Shown in pieces: positions 9,877 through 18,502 of a stretch of DNA of 64,000 nt; within the stretch, counting starts at the first letter, position 1, and each line of letters opens with the position of its first letter. This DNA is from Pseudomonadota bacterium (GTDB lineage: Bacteria; Pseudomonadota; Gammaproteobacteria; Burkholderiales; Burkholderiaceae_C), in contig JAFEEG010000041.1 in NCBI GenBank assembly GCA_018241225.1, forward strand, positions 62,001 to 126,000, given 5' to 3'. Position numbers and translations under genes: made by a program. A model generated the notes under the pieces. It had not been told where the DNA came from. It did not search any database and saw only the letters and a list, made by a program, of their open reading frames with translations.

Positions 9877-10326
9877 ATGAAAACAGTTCACAAGTCCGTC
9901 CTCATCTGGTTCAGTGCCCAAGAGATGTATGCGCTGGTCACCGATGTGGCGCGGTATCCCGAGTTTCTTCCCTGGTGCGACAAGGCCCGCGTCATCGAGG
10001 AAGACGAGGCCGGCATGACGGCCGAGGTGGGCCTGGCCTTCAGCGGATTTCACCAGTCCTTCACCACGCGCAACACCCACGTTGCAGGGCGTGAGGTGCA
10101 CCTGAAGCTGGTCGACGGGCCATTCTCCCGCCTGGACGGCATCTGGAAGTTCACGCCCGTGGGCGGCGAGGGCGAGCGTGCCTGCCGGGTCGAGCTGGAA
10201 CTGCATTACGGCTTCAACAGCGTCACCCTGCGCACCTTGGTGGGTCCGGTGTTCGACAAGGTGGCCTCCACCCTGGTCGATGCCTTCGTCAAGCGCGCCG
10301 AGCAGGTGTATGCGGCGGTGCCATGA
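9877..10326 (+). CDS. ratA: RatA/COQ10-type START-domain protein
   Basis: A 149-residue START/polyketide-cyclase fold protein (MKTVHKSVLIWFSAQEMYALVTDVARYPEFLPWC...). Orthologues are annotated either as RatA, reported to affect 70S association in E. coli, or as COQ10-like ubiquinone-binding proteins; sequence alone does not decide. The ATG at 9877 gives the standard N-terminus; the longer reading from 9763 would overlap smpB. The stop overlaps the rnfH start (ATGA). Confidence 0.92.
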   Translation: MKTVHKSVLIWFSAQEMYALVTDVARYPEFLPWCDKARVIEEDEAGMTAEVGLAFSGFHQSFTTRNTHVAGREVHLKLVDGPFSRLDGIWKFTPVGGEGERACRVELELHYGFNSVTLRTLVGPVFDKVASTLVDAFVKRAEQVYAAVP

Positions 10327-10658
10327 CCATCCGGGTGACGCTGGTCTGCGCGCCTGCAGCGCGGGTCGTCCACGAAGAGGTGCTTTCGCTCGCTGACAAC
10401 GCCAGCGCGCAGGACGCCGTCCTGGCAAGCCACCTGGCTGCGAGCTTCCCCGGATTCGACTGGCATGCGTCGCAGCCAGGCGTGTGGGGCAGGGCGGTAA
10501 CGTGGGATATCCAACTCAAGGATGGCGACCGGCTTGAGCTTTGCCGCGATCTCCTGGTCGACCCCAAGGTGGCGCGTCGAGAGCGCTTTGCACGCCAGGG
10601 TGCCCGCGGCACGGGCCTGTTTGCCAAGCGCCGTGCCGGCTCCAAGGCCGGCTACTGA
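10323..10658 (+). CDS. rnfH: RnfH-family ubiquitin-like protein
   Basis: A 111-residue protein of the RnfH/RatB family, a beta-grasp (ubiquitin-like) fold of uncertain function. Typical elements are the N-terminal beta hairpin, the GVWGRAVTWDIQLKDGDRLELCRDLLVDPKVARRERF segment (GD-RVEIYRPL-DPK pattern) and a basic tail. It overlaps ratA by 4 bp, so the two are translationally coupled. Confidence 0.93.
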   Translation: MTIRVTLVCAPAARVVHEEVLSLADNASAQDAVLASHLAASFPGFDWHASQPGVWGRAVTWDIQLKDGDRLELCRDLLVDPKVARRERFARQGARGTGLFAKRRAGSKAGY

Positions 10659-10669
10659 CCCGGCAGGCT

Positions 10670-11212
10670 TTATCTGCAGTCGCTGTCGATCACCGACTGC
10701 AGCCGCTTCGTTTCCTGGGCACGGGTGTTGTCGTCAATGATTTCGCGCTCGCCTTGCGCGTTCAGGCGTGCCACCCGGATGCCGCTGTCGTAGGTGGCCT
10801 TGGCTTGCCGGGCGCGCGAGCAGTTCTCGGCGCGGGCCTGGGCGATCTTCTGCTCCTCGGCGGCCTTCTTGGCCTTCTCCTCTGCCTCGGCCTTCTTGAC
10901 CTTCTCGTCCAGGCCCTTGTCCACGGGCGGCTTGGTCTCCGGCGCGGGCGCCGCGGCGGACGATGTGCCAGAGCCTTGCGCCTTGTCGTCGGCGCCGGGG
11001 GCGAGGTTGACAACGCCCGGGTTCGAGCGCGGCGGCGGCGTGTTGCCGCGCCGCAGGATGCTCTTCTCGGGGATGTCCGGGGGCGGCGCTGTGTCGCTGA
11101 ACACCGGCTTGCCGCTCTTGTCGATCCATTGCCATTGGGCCTGCGCCACCAGGGGCAGCAGCAGGCAGCAGCCCAGCAGGCAGGGCAACAGGCGACGCGG
11201 GGCGAAGTTCAT
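10670..11212 (-). CDS. DUF4124-domain exported protein
   Basis: A 180-residue protein with a signal peptide (LLPCLLGCCLLLPLVAQAQ) followed at once by WQWIDKSGKPVFSDTAPPPDIPEKSI, the DUF4124 signature. A low-complexity Pro/Ala region and a charged helix rich in Lys, Glu and Ala (about residues 85-130, likely coiled coil) come next, then NCSRARQAKATYDSGIRV. Envelope location is predicted. Function is unknown. It is convergent with rnfH and divergent from guaB. Confidence 0.86.
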   Translation of the reverse strand: MNFAPRRLLPCLLGCCLLLPLVAQAQWQWIDKSGKPVFSDTAPPPDIPEKSILRRGNTPPPRSNPGVVNLAPGADDKAQGSGTSSAAAPAPETKPPVDKGLDEKVKKAEAEEKAKKAAEEQKIAQARAENCSRARQAKATYDSGIRVARLNAQGEREIIDDNTRAQETKRLQSVIDSDCR

Positions 11213-11389
11213 GCCCGGAAGTTTAGCGCTGGCTTACCTTTAGCAACGTTTTTAAACCGAAACGCACGGGCGACGCGCTGTGAATTCGCCACATACCTTT
11301 GTTTGACTTGCACTGCGTAGGCCCATGGCGCGAACGGGCGCGGGTAAGTACCCATCAATCGTTACAATCCTTCTTTTGGAGCTTCACCC

Positions 11390-12859
<1,470 letters not shown>

Positions 12860-12860
12860 G

Positions 12861-13604
12861 GTGCCCGCCGTGGCGCAGATGCAGCAAGGCCCCGGCTATT
12901 GGCGCTACGTCAAGCTGGTGGTCGCGCGCATCCGCGCCAGGGGCCTGATCGCGGCGCTGTTCGCGTTGCTGGCCTTCATCGCTACGGTGCTGGTGGTGCG
13001 CGCCGAGCCCGACAAGCCGGGCTCCTGGGGCAGCCTGTTCTCGGTGCTGTCAGTCATCTTCGCTGCGCTCACGGTCATCCGTGTGAGCATGAAGCCGACG
13101 CTGGACGAGAACTACTCGCTGGCCTACGCGCTGGCGCACGGCTATGTCAGCAACTTCGCCCGCGATGCCATTGCCGACCTGGTCAAGCAGTCGCCTCAAG
13201 GCCGCTTCGTCGTGTTTCGCCCGCAAGGGCTCGACGAACTCGACGACACGGCGGTGGCCGCCTACAAGCAGCGCATTGCACAGCTGGGCTATACCGCTTC
13301 GGTTCGCCGCCTCGAATCCGGCAAGCGCGTGCGCGACATCCTGATGCTCGAGGCCGGGCAGTCCGAAGCGGGCGTGCTGCGCTACGTGGATTTCCCCTCG
13401 ACCCTGCTCACGCTCAAGAGCCTGGTCGACTATCGCAGCGCCGAGCGCAAGCGCAAGTCCGAGCTGCCGCTGAGCAGCGACGAGCAGCGCCTGATCACGC
13501 AGGAGCTGATCGACAAGTTCTTCGACGAGCTGGTCAAGCTGTTGGCAACGGATGTTGCGCAGGGCCGCGTCGTCTTTACCGATTCTCGAATGGTTCACCT
13601 CTGA
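12861..13604 (+). CDS. Two-TM membrane protein with a STING-like cytoplasmic domain
   Basis: A 247-residue protein between guaB and guaA. Two hydrophobic helices (about 28-47 and 55-75) are followed by a soluble domain. Its order matches bacterial STING: helix SLAYALAHGYVSNF (86-99; GYxxNF is typical), strand RFVVFRPQGL, a helix, strands near SVRRLESGKRVRDILML, then GVLRYVDFPSTLLTLKSLVDY (171-191) and a long helix ending with strand RVVFTDS. The human STING segment CVLEYATPLQTL has the same form. Bacterial STINGs bind cyclic dinucleotides, often c-di-GMP, as CBASS effectors; no cyclase gene is seen here. The start is GTG; the stop overlaps the guaA ATG. The existence of the gene is certain, the STING assignment is inference. 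Confidence 0.6.
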   Translation: MPAVAQMQQGPGYWRYVKLVVARIRARGLIAALFALLAFIATVLVVRAEPDKPGSWGSLFSVLSVIFAALTVIRVSMKPTLDENYSLAYALAHGYVSNFARDAIADLVKQSPQGRFVVFRPQGLDELDDTAVAAYKQRIAQLGYTASVRRLESGKRVRDILMLEAGQSEAGVLRYVDFPSTLLTLKSLVDYRSAERKRKSELPLSSDEQRLITQELIDKFFDELVKLLATDVAQGRVVFTDSRMVHL

Positions 13605-15223
13605 TGCAACACCAGAAAATCCTCATCCTCGACTTCGGCTCCCAGGTCACCCAGCTGATCGCCCGGCGCGTGCGCGAAGCACATGTGCTGTCCGAAGTCC
13701 ATCCCTGCGACGTGAGCGACGAGTGGATTCGCGAATACGCGAAGGACGGCTCGCTCAAGGGCGTGATCCTCTCGGGCAGCCACGCCAGCGTGTACGAGGA
13801 ATCCACCGACAAGGCGCCTGCCGCGGTGTTCGAGCTGGGCGTGCCCGTGCTGGGCATCTGCTACGGCATGCAGACCATGGCCCACCAGTTGGGCGGCAAG
13901 GTCGAAGGCGGCCACAAGCGCGAGTTCGGCTTTGCCGCGGTTCGCGCGCATGGCCATACGCAATTGCTCAAGGACATTGCCGACTTCACCACGCCCGAGG
14001 GCCACGGCATGCTCAACGTCTGGATGAGCCACGGCGACAAGGTCACCGAGCTGCCGCCGGGCTTCAAGCTGATGGCCTCCACGCCCTCGTGCCCGATCGC
14101 CGGCATGGCCGATGACGAGCGCCACTTCTACGGCGTGCAGTTCCACCCCGAAGTCACGCACACGGTGCAGGGCAAGGCGCTGCTGGAGCGCTTCGTGCTG
14201 GGTATCTGCGGTGCCAGGCCCGACTGGGTCATGCGCGACCACATTGCCGAGGCGGTGGAGAAGATCCGCGAGCAGGTGGGCGACGAGGAAGTCATCCTGG
14301 GCCTGTCGGGCGGCGTCGATTCGAGCGTGGCAGCCGCGCTCATTCACCGCGCCATCGGCGATCAACTGACCTGCGTGTTCGTCGATCATGGCCTGCTGCG
14401 CCTGAACGAAGGCGACATGGTCATGGAGATGTTCGAGGGCAAGCTGCACGCCAAGGTCATCCGGGTGGACGCAAGCGAGCTTTTCCTGGGCAAGCTGGCC
14501 GGCGTGAGCGACCCCGAGGCCAAGCGCAAGATCATCGGCGGCGAATTCGTCACCGTGTTCAAGCAGGAAGCGGCCAAGCTCAAGGCGGGCGATGGCGGCC
14601 ACAAGGGCGCCACCTTCCTGGCCCAAGGCACCATCTACCCCGACGTCATCGAGTCGGGCGGCGCCAAGAGCAAGAAGGCCGTCACCATCAAGAGCCACCA
14701 CAACGTGGGTGGCCTGCCCGAGCAGTTGGGTCTCAAGCTCCTGGAGCCCCTGCGCGACCTGTTCAAGGACGAAGTGCGCGAGCTGGGCGTGGCCCTGGGC
14801 CTGCCGCCCGAGATGGTGTATCGCCATCCGTTCCCGGGCCCGGGCCTGGGGGTGCGCATCCTGGGCGAGGTGAAGAAGGAATATGCCGACCTGCTGCGCC
14901 GCGCCGATGCCATCTTCATCGAGGAGCTTCGCAATTTCACCGACGAAGCGACGGGCAAGACCTGGTACGACCTGACCAGCCAGGCCTTCACCGTCTTCCT
15001 GCCGGTCAAGAGCGTTGGCGTGATGGGCGACGGCCGCACCTACGACTACGTGGTGGCGCTGCGCGCGGTGCAGACCAGCGACTTCATGACCGCCGACTGG
15101 GCCGAGCTGCCTTATGCGCTGCTCAAGAAGGTGTCTGGGCGGATCATCAACGAGGTGCGTGGCATCAACCGCGTGACCTACGACGTGTCGAGCAAGCCAC
15201 CGGCGACCATCGAGTGGGAATGA
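13604..15223 (+). CDS. guaA: GMP synthase (glutamine-hydrolysing)
   Basis: Converts XMP to GMP using glutamine and ATP. It is 539 residues: N-terminal class I glutaminase with nucleophile in VLGICYGMQTMAHQLGG (about residue 86) and the His/Glu pair in GVQFHPEVTHT; ATP-pyrophosphatase P-loop LGLSGGVDSSVAAALIH; and the C-terminal dimerisation domain ending TYDVSSKPPATIEWE. The ATG at 13604 overlaps the upstream stop (TGATG); the longer upstream open frame is a shadow of the preceding gene. Confidence 0.98.
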   Translation: MQHQKILILDFGSQVTQLIARRVREAHVLSEVHPCDVSDEWIREYAKDGSLKGVILSGSHASVYEESTDKAPAAVFELGVPVLGICYGMQTMAHQLGGKVEGGHKREFGFAAVRAHGHTQLLKDIADFTTPEGHGMLNVWMSHGDKVTELPPGFKLMASTPSCPIAGMADDERHFYGVQFHPEVTHTVQGKALLERFVLGICGARPDWVMRDHIAEAVEKIREQVGDEEVILGLSGGVDSSVAAALIHRAIGDQLTCVFVDHGLLRLNEGDMVMEMFEGKLHAKVIRVDASELFLGKLAGVSDPEAKRKIIGGEFVTVFKQEAAKLKAGDGGHKGATFLAQGTIYPDVIESGGAKSKKAVTIKSHHNVGGLPEQLGLKLLEPLRDLFKDEVRELGVALGLPPEMVYRHPFPGPGLGVRILGEVKKEYADLLRRADAIFIEELRNFTDEATGKTWYDLTSQAFTVFLPVKSVGVMGDGRTYDYVVALRAVQTSDFMTADWAELPYALLKKVSGRIINEVRGINRVTYDVSSKPPATIEWE

Positions 15224-15259
15224 CCCGCTGAGGCGGGCCCAGGCAACGCCAGGCCGCCC

Positions 15260-15808
15260 GTGGCAGAGCGTCTTTTTCTTGCGGTGCGGCCGGATGCAGC
15301 CACTGCGCAGCGCATCGAGTCGCTGGCGCAGGAGCTTCGCAGGAAACACGGTCTGCGCGGAAAGTCGCTCGGGCCCGAGCGCTTTCACGTCACGCTGCAC
15401 CTGATTGGCGATTTCGCGGGTGGCGTGCCGGCGCAGGTGCTGGCCGGGGCGCTGGATGCTGCCTCGCCGGTGGCGGCGCGAACCTCGCCCTTTCCCATTG
15501 GCCTGGGCACCGTGGCCAGCTTCACTCGCAAGCGGCGCAACATGCCGCTGGTCCTGCTCGCAGAGGAGGGCGGCCAAGGCCTGGGCCAACTCCAACAGGA
15601 ACTTGTGGCCGCATTGGCAGCCGTGGACCTGGCTGGCCGGATCGAGCCCCGCTTCACGCCGCACCTGACTTTGCTGTACGACGACAGGCCGCTCGCCGCG
15701 CAGGCCGTCGAGCCATTGAGCTGGCGCGCCAGCGAACTGCTCCTGGTGCGCAGCCTGCTGGGCCGCAGCCGCCACGAGGTGCTCGCCCGCCTGCCGCTGG
15801 GGGCCTGA
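15260..15808 (+). CDS. thpR: RNA 2',3'-cyclic phosphodiesterase
   Basis: A 2H-phosphoesterase (formerly 2'-5' RNA ligase) of 182 residues that opens 2',3'-cyclic phosphates on RNA ends. Both His-x-Thr-Leu signatures are present: FHVTLHLIGD (about residue 42) and FTPHLTLLYD (about residue 133). Start is GTG at 15260, 36 bp after guaA, giving MAERLFLAVRPD, the normal family N-terminus. It may be the last gene of the gua transcript. Confidence 0.92.
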   Translation: MAERLFLAVRPDAATAQRIESLAQELRRKHGLRGKSLGPERFHVTLHLIGDFAGGVPAQVLAGALDAASPVAARTSPFPIGLGTVASFTRKRRNMPLVLLAEEGGQGLGQLQQELVAALAAVDLAGRIEPRFTPHLTLLYDDRPLAAQAVEPLSWRASELLLVRSLLGRSRHEVLARLPLGA

Positions 15809-15888
15809 ACCGGGGCGTGGTGCAGGGCGGTCGGAGCGTGACAAACTGCCCGGAGCACGAAAAAGCCACGAAATTTGCGGGGCAGGCT

Positions 15889-15915
15889 GGAATTTGGCGC
15901 CATGGTCATGCGTCC
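15889..15915 (+). promoter_or_regulatory. ECF-type promoter of the second sigma module
   Basis: GGAATTT, 15 nt, CGTCC, placing the transcript start about 30-35 nt before the PF03640 start codon. Spacing is identical to the sites at 6426-6452 and 20962-20988. Confidence 0.65.
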
Positions 15916-15953
15916 ATGTCGATGTGTTCAACACCAAATCTTCAGGGAACCTT

Positions 15954-16331
15954 ATGACCCGTCACCTCATTTCGGCCAGCACTTTCACCGTGGCCGCCCT
16001 TGTTGCAGGCATGGCCAATGCCGCCCCTCCCGTCAAGACGGTCGGCGGCATGCTGGTGGATGCCAACGGCATGACTCTCTACACCTTCGACAAGGACACG
16101 GCTGGCAGCGGCAAGAGCGTCTGCAATGGCCCGTGCGCTACCTTGTGGCCGCCGGTCATGGCGAGCGCCGACGACAAGCCCGAAGGCAAGATGAGCATTG
16201 TCGTTCGCGACGACGGCAGCAAGCAGTGGGCCTACAACGGCAAGCCTGTCTACCTGTTCAAGTCGGACATGAAGGCCGGCGACGCCACGGGCGACAACGT
16301 CAAGGACGTCTGGCACATCATCAAGCCCTGA
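15954..16331 (+). CDS. PF03640-type secreted-repeat protein (third of three)
   Basis: A 125-residue exported protein with a cleavable signal peptide (ending GMANAAPP) but no lipobox Cys, unlike its two paralogues. Family segments: DANGMTLYTFDKDTAGSGKS, CNGPCATLWPP, KQWAYNGKPVYLFKSDMKAGD. It is the first gene of a sigma/anti-sigma operon and sits right behind an ECF-type promoter, so it is likely an abundant target of that sigma. Predicted periplasmic; function unknown. Confidence 0.87.
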   Translation: MTRHLISASTFTVAALVAGMANAAPPVKTVGGMLVDANGMTLYTFDKDTAGSGKSVCNGPCATLWPPVMASADDKPEGKMSIVVRDDGSKQWAYNGKPVYLFKSDMKAGDATGDNVKDVWHIIKP

Positions 16332-16370
16332 CGGTTTTCCAGTCCGCTGGCAGCGGTAGAAATCCACCTC

Positions 16371-16895
16371 ATGCGCAACCAGGACGAAGCGGCCATCGTT
16401 GCCTGCATTCCGAGCCTGCGCCGCTACGCGCGCGGGTTGGTGTCGGACGCGCATCGCGCGGACGACCTGGTGCAAGACACCCTGGAGCGCGCATGGGGGC
16501 GAATCTCGCAATGGCAGCGTCGGGATGACATACGGCCATGGTTGTTTGGAATTCTGCACAATCGTTTTGTCGATGTGGTGCGAGCCACGCGCAGCCGTCC
16601 GGAGGAAAGCGCGGGAGATGATCTCCCCGACACCGTGCAGCGTGCGGAACAGTCGGATCGACTGGAGGTGCGAGACCTCGACCGCGCGCTGCAGCGCTTG
16701 CCTTCGGAGCAGCGGGAGGTCTTGCTGCTGGTCGCGGTCGAGGAAATGAGCTACCAGGAGGCGGCCGGGGTCACCGGCGTGCCTATCGGCACCGTGATGT
16801 CCAGGCTTGCCAGGGCGCGCGAGCGGCTGCGACGCGAGCTGCAGAACAGGGCGCCGGCCGAACAGGGGGCAACCACGCTGCAACGGATCAAGTGA
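16371..16895 (+). CDS. ECF-family RNA polymerase sigma factor (second copy)
   Basis: A 174-residue ECF sigma factor paralogous to the one at 8744-9250. Region 2: RADDLVQDTLERAWG and DIRPWLFGILHNRFVDVVR. Region 4: LPSEQREVLLLVAVEEMSYQEAAGVTGVPIGTVMSRLARARERL. Both share the opening IVACIPxLRRYAR. It follows the PF03640 gene by 39 bp and precedes its anti-sigma by 1 bp. Regulation is probably positive autoregulation through the promoter at 15889. Confidence 0.91.
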   Translation: MRNQDEAAIVACIPSLRRYARGLVSDAHRADDLVQDTLERAWGRISQWQRRDDIRPWLFGILHNRFVDVVRATRSRPEESAGDDLPDTVQRAEQSDRLEVRDLDRALQRLPSEQREVLLLVAVEEMSYQEAAGVTGVPIGTVMSRLARARERLRRELQNRAPAEQGATTLQRIK

Positions 16896-16896
16896 C

Positions 16897-17739
16897 ATGG
16901 ATATCCCGCACATCAAACCCGTTCCGGGAAACAGCGACGGCACCACGCCTGTCACGGAGGCTGACCTGCACGCGTTCGCCGACGGCTTGCTGTCGCCGGC
17001 TCGCCGCGCGGACATCGAGGGCTACCTCGCGCGGCACACTCAGGAACTGCAGCGCGTCAATGACTGGCGGGCGCAGAACATTGCGCTCAAGGGAATGCTC
17101 GATCCGGTCCTGGACGAGCCGCTGCCTCTTCGCTTGCCCATGAGCAAGACCCGCGCCGCATGGCCCTGGCGTGCAATTGCGGCAGGCGTGAGCATTGCGT
17201 TCGTCAGTGCGAGTTCCGCCTGGTGGCTTCGCGGCATGACGGACCACCGTGCCATGCAGATGGCCGGGGTGTCGTCGGGCTTGTCCACCGCCGCCGCCCA
17301 GCCGCTGACGGGGTTCGCGCACCGGGCGGCCGTGGCGCATGCGGTCTTCAGCCCCGAGGTGCGCCGGCCCGTTGAAGTGGGCGCGGAGGACGAAAAGGGG
17401 CTTGTCACGTGGCTGACCAATCGCATGGGAGCCCAGGTGCAACCACCGGACTTGCGCCCGCTGGGATACACCTTGATGGGCGGGCGCCTCCTGCCGGGCG
17501 ACAAGGAGCCCGTTGCGCAGTTCATGTTCGACGATGCGAATGGGCAACGATTGACGCTGTACGTAACGCGCGAAGACGCTGGCCGGGAAACGGCGTTCAA
17601 GTTCGGGCAGGACGGCCCGGTCAATGTGTTCTACTGGGTCGACAAGGACATGGGCTATGCACTGTCCTCGAACGCGGGACGCCAGGAAATGCTTCGCGTG
17701 GCCCAGGCCGTCTACAGTCAGCTCGACAAGGCCCGCTGA
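16897..17739 (+). CDS. Anti-sigma factor, single TM
   Basis: A 280-residue membrane anti-sigma. The cytoplasmic N-terminus contains the ADLHAFADGLLSPARRADIEGYLARH helix typical of zinc-less anti-sigma domains. One TM helix follows near residues 88-110 (WPWRAIAAGVSIAFVSASSAWW). The periplasmic domain resembles that of the anti-sigma at 7928-8656 (AVAHAVFSPEVRRPVEV, GGRLLPGDKEP, FYWVDKDMGYALS). The start is 1 bp after the sigma stop. It is the complete version of the pair. Confidence 0.87.
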   Translation: MDIPHIKPVPGNSDGTTPVTEADLHAFADGLLSPARRADIEGYLARHTQELQRVNDWRAQNIALKGMLDPVLDEPLPLRLPMSKTRAAWPWRAIAAGVSIAFVSASSAWWLRGMTDHRAMQMAGVSSGLSTAAAQPLTGFAHRAAVAHAVFSPEVRRPVEVGAEDEKGLVTWLTNRMGAQVQPPDLRPLGYTLMGGRLLPGDKEPVAQFMFDDANGQRLTLYVTREDAGRETAFKFGQDGPVNVFYWVDKDMGYALSSNAGRQEMLRVAQAVYSQLDKAR

Positions 17740-17761
17740 TTCGGAAACGCCAGAACAAGCA

Positions 17762-17802
17762 AGCGCCGCGCAAGCCGTCTGGCCTGCGCGGCGCTTTTTT
17801 TC
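17762..17802. terminator. Terminator between convergent anti-sigma and cytochrome genes
   Basis: A 15-bp stem with one mismatch (AGCGCCGCGC...GCGCGGCGCT) and 4-nt loop is followed by a T-run on the + strand. It ends the sigma operon; the symmetric stem may also serve the opposite transcript. Confidence 0.8.
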
Positions 17803-17817
17803 TTTGCCTCGATGCGG

Positions 17818-18483
17818 CTACTGTTCCAGGACAAATGCAGAAAGCGCCTTGAGCTCTTCGGGCTTGAGAGCGGCAAATGGCGGCATCGTGCCGCTACCCC
17901 ACTTGCCGGTGCTGCCTGTACGAATGCTGTTCTCCAGCATCGACTGGCCATTGGCGCTCGCCTTGTATTTCTTCGCGACGTCATTGAAGCCCGGCCCGAC
18001 AATCTGCTGCTGCAAGCCGTGGCAACTCAGGCAGGCGTTGCTGGCGAGCAGATTCTTGACGTCGACCTTGGCGCCTTGTGCCGCAGGGGGTGAAGCAGTC
18101 GGCGCCGGCGCGGATGCAGCAATGACGGCCGGATCGTCCGCCTTGGCCGAGCCGTAGGCGACGGCAAGATAGGCGCCGATCTGCTTGACGTCGCCATCGT
18201 CCAGCGGTGCGCCGTAGCTGCCTTTCATCTTCTGCACCTCTCCGGTCCACTGCGCCAGGGTCAAGTTCGGCGCCTGGTAGGCGATGTAGTCGGCGGAGTG
18301 GCAGCTGGCGCATTTCTGCATGGCGAGGGCATAGCCGGGCAGCTTGGATGGGCGTAGCTTGACGGTTTCTCCCGGCAGCTTGATCTGCGCTGGTGCGGCC
18401 GCTGCACTGGTGCCAAGGATCAGCGTGGTCGCAACCAACACAACGGCTGCACCGGGCGCGAGAATGTTCTTGAGTGTTTTCAT
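17818..18483 (-). CDS. Two-haem c-type cytochrome of the sulfite dehydrogenase
   Basis: A 221-residue exported cytochrome: signal peptide, then two haem-binding motifs, CASCH (Cys58/Cys61) and CLSCH (Cys151/Cys154), separated by an Ala/Pro-rich linker (about residues 122-138), so two monohaem domains in tandem. It lies 19 bp after the SorA-like gene and is predicted to take its electrons to the respiratory chain. SorB subunits usually carry one haem; the second domain is an extension. The ATG at 18483 has GGAGG 9 nt upstream, better than the ATG at 18489. Confidence 0.87.
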   Translation of the reverse strand: MKTLKNILAPGAAVVLVATTLILGTSAAAAPAQIKLPGETVKLRPSKLPGYALAMQKCASCHSADYIAYQAPNLTLAQWTGEVQKMKGSYGAPLDDGDVKQIGAYLAVAYGSAKADDPAVIAASAPAPTASPPAAQGAKVDVKNLLASNACLSCHGLQQQIVGPGFNDVAKKYKASANGQSMLENSIRTGSTGKWGSGTMPPFAALKPEELKALSAFVLEQ

Positions 18484-18502
18484 GAGCATGGGCCTCCGGC
18501 GT

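Noticed and set aside
9877..10658. ratA-rnfH as a toxin-antitoxin system
   Set aside because: The older name suggests a toxin, but the START-domain and ubiquitin-like proteins next to smpB are conserved housekeeping genes and neither acts as a classical antitoxin.
12899..13603. Upstream in-frame extension of guaA
   Set aside because: It is an out-of-frame reading of the STING-like gene; guaA begins at 13604 with the normal MQHQKILILDFGSQ start.
12861..15223. A CBASS defence operon around the STING-like gene
   Set aside because: No CD-NTase, TIR, nuclease or ubiquitin-like accessory gene is present on either side; neighbours are purine synthesis genes.
13595..15937. 780-residue minus-strand open frame across guaA and thpR
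   Set aside because: Shadow of guaA and thpR; no domain in the translation.
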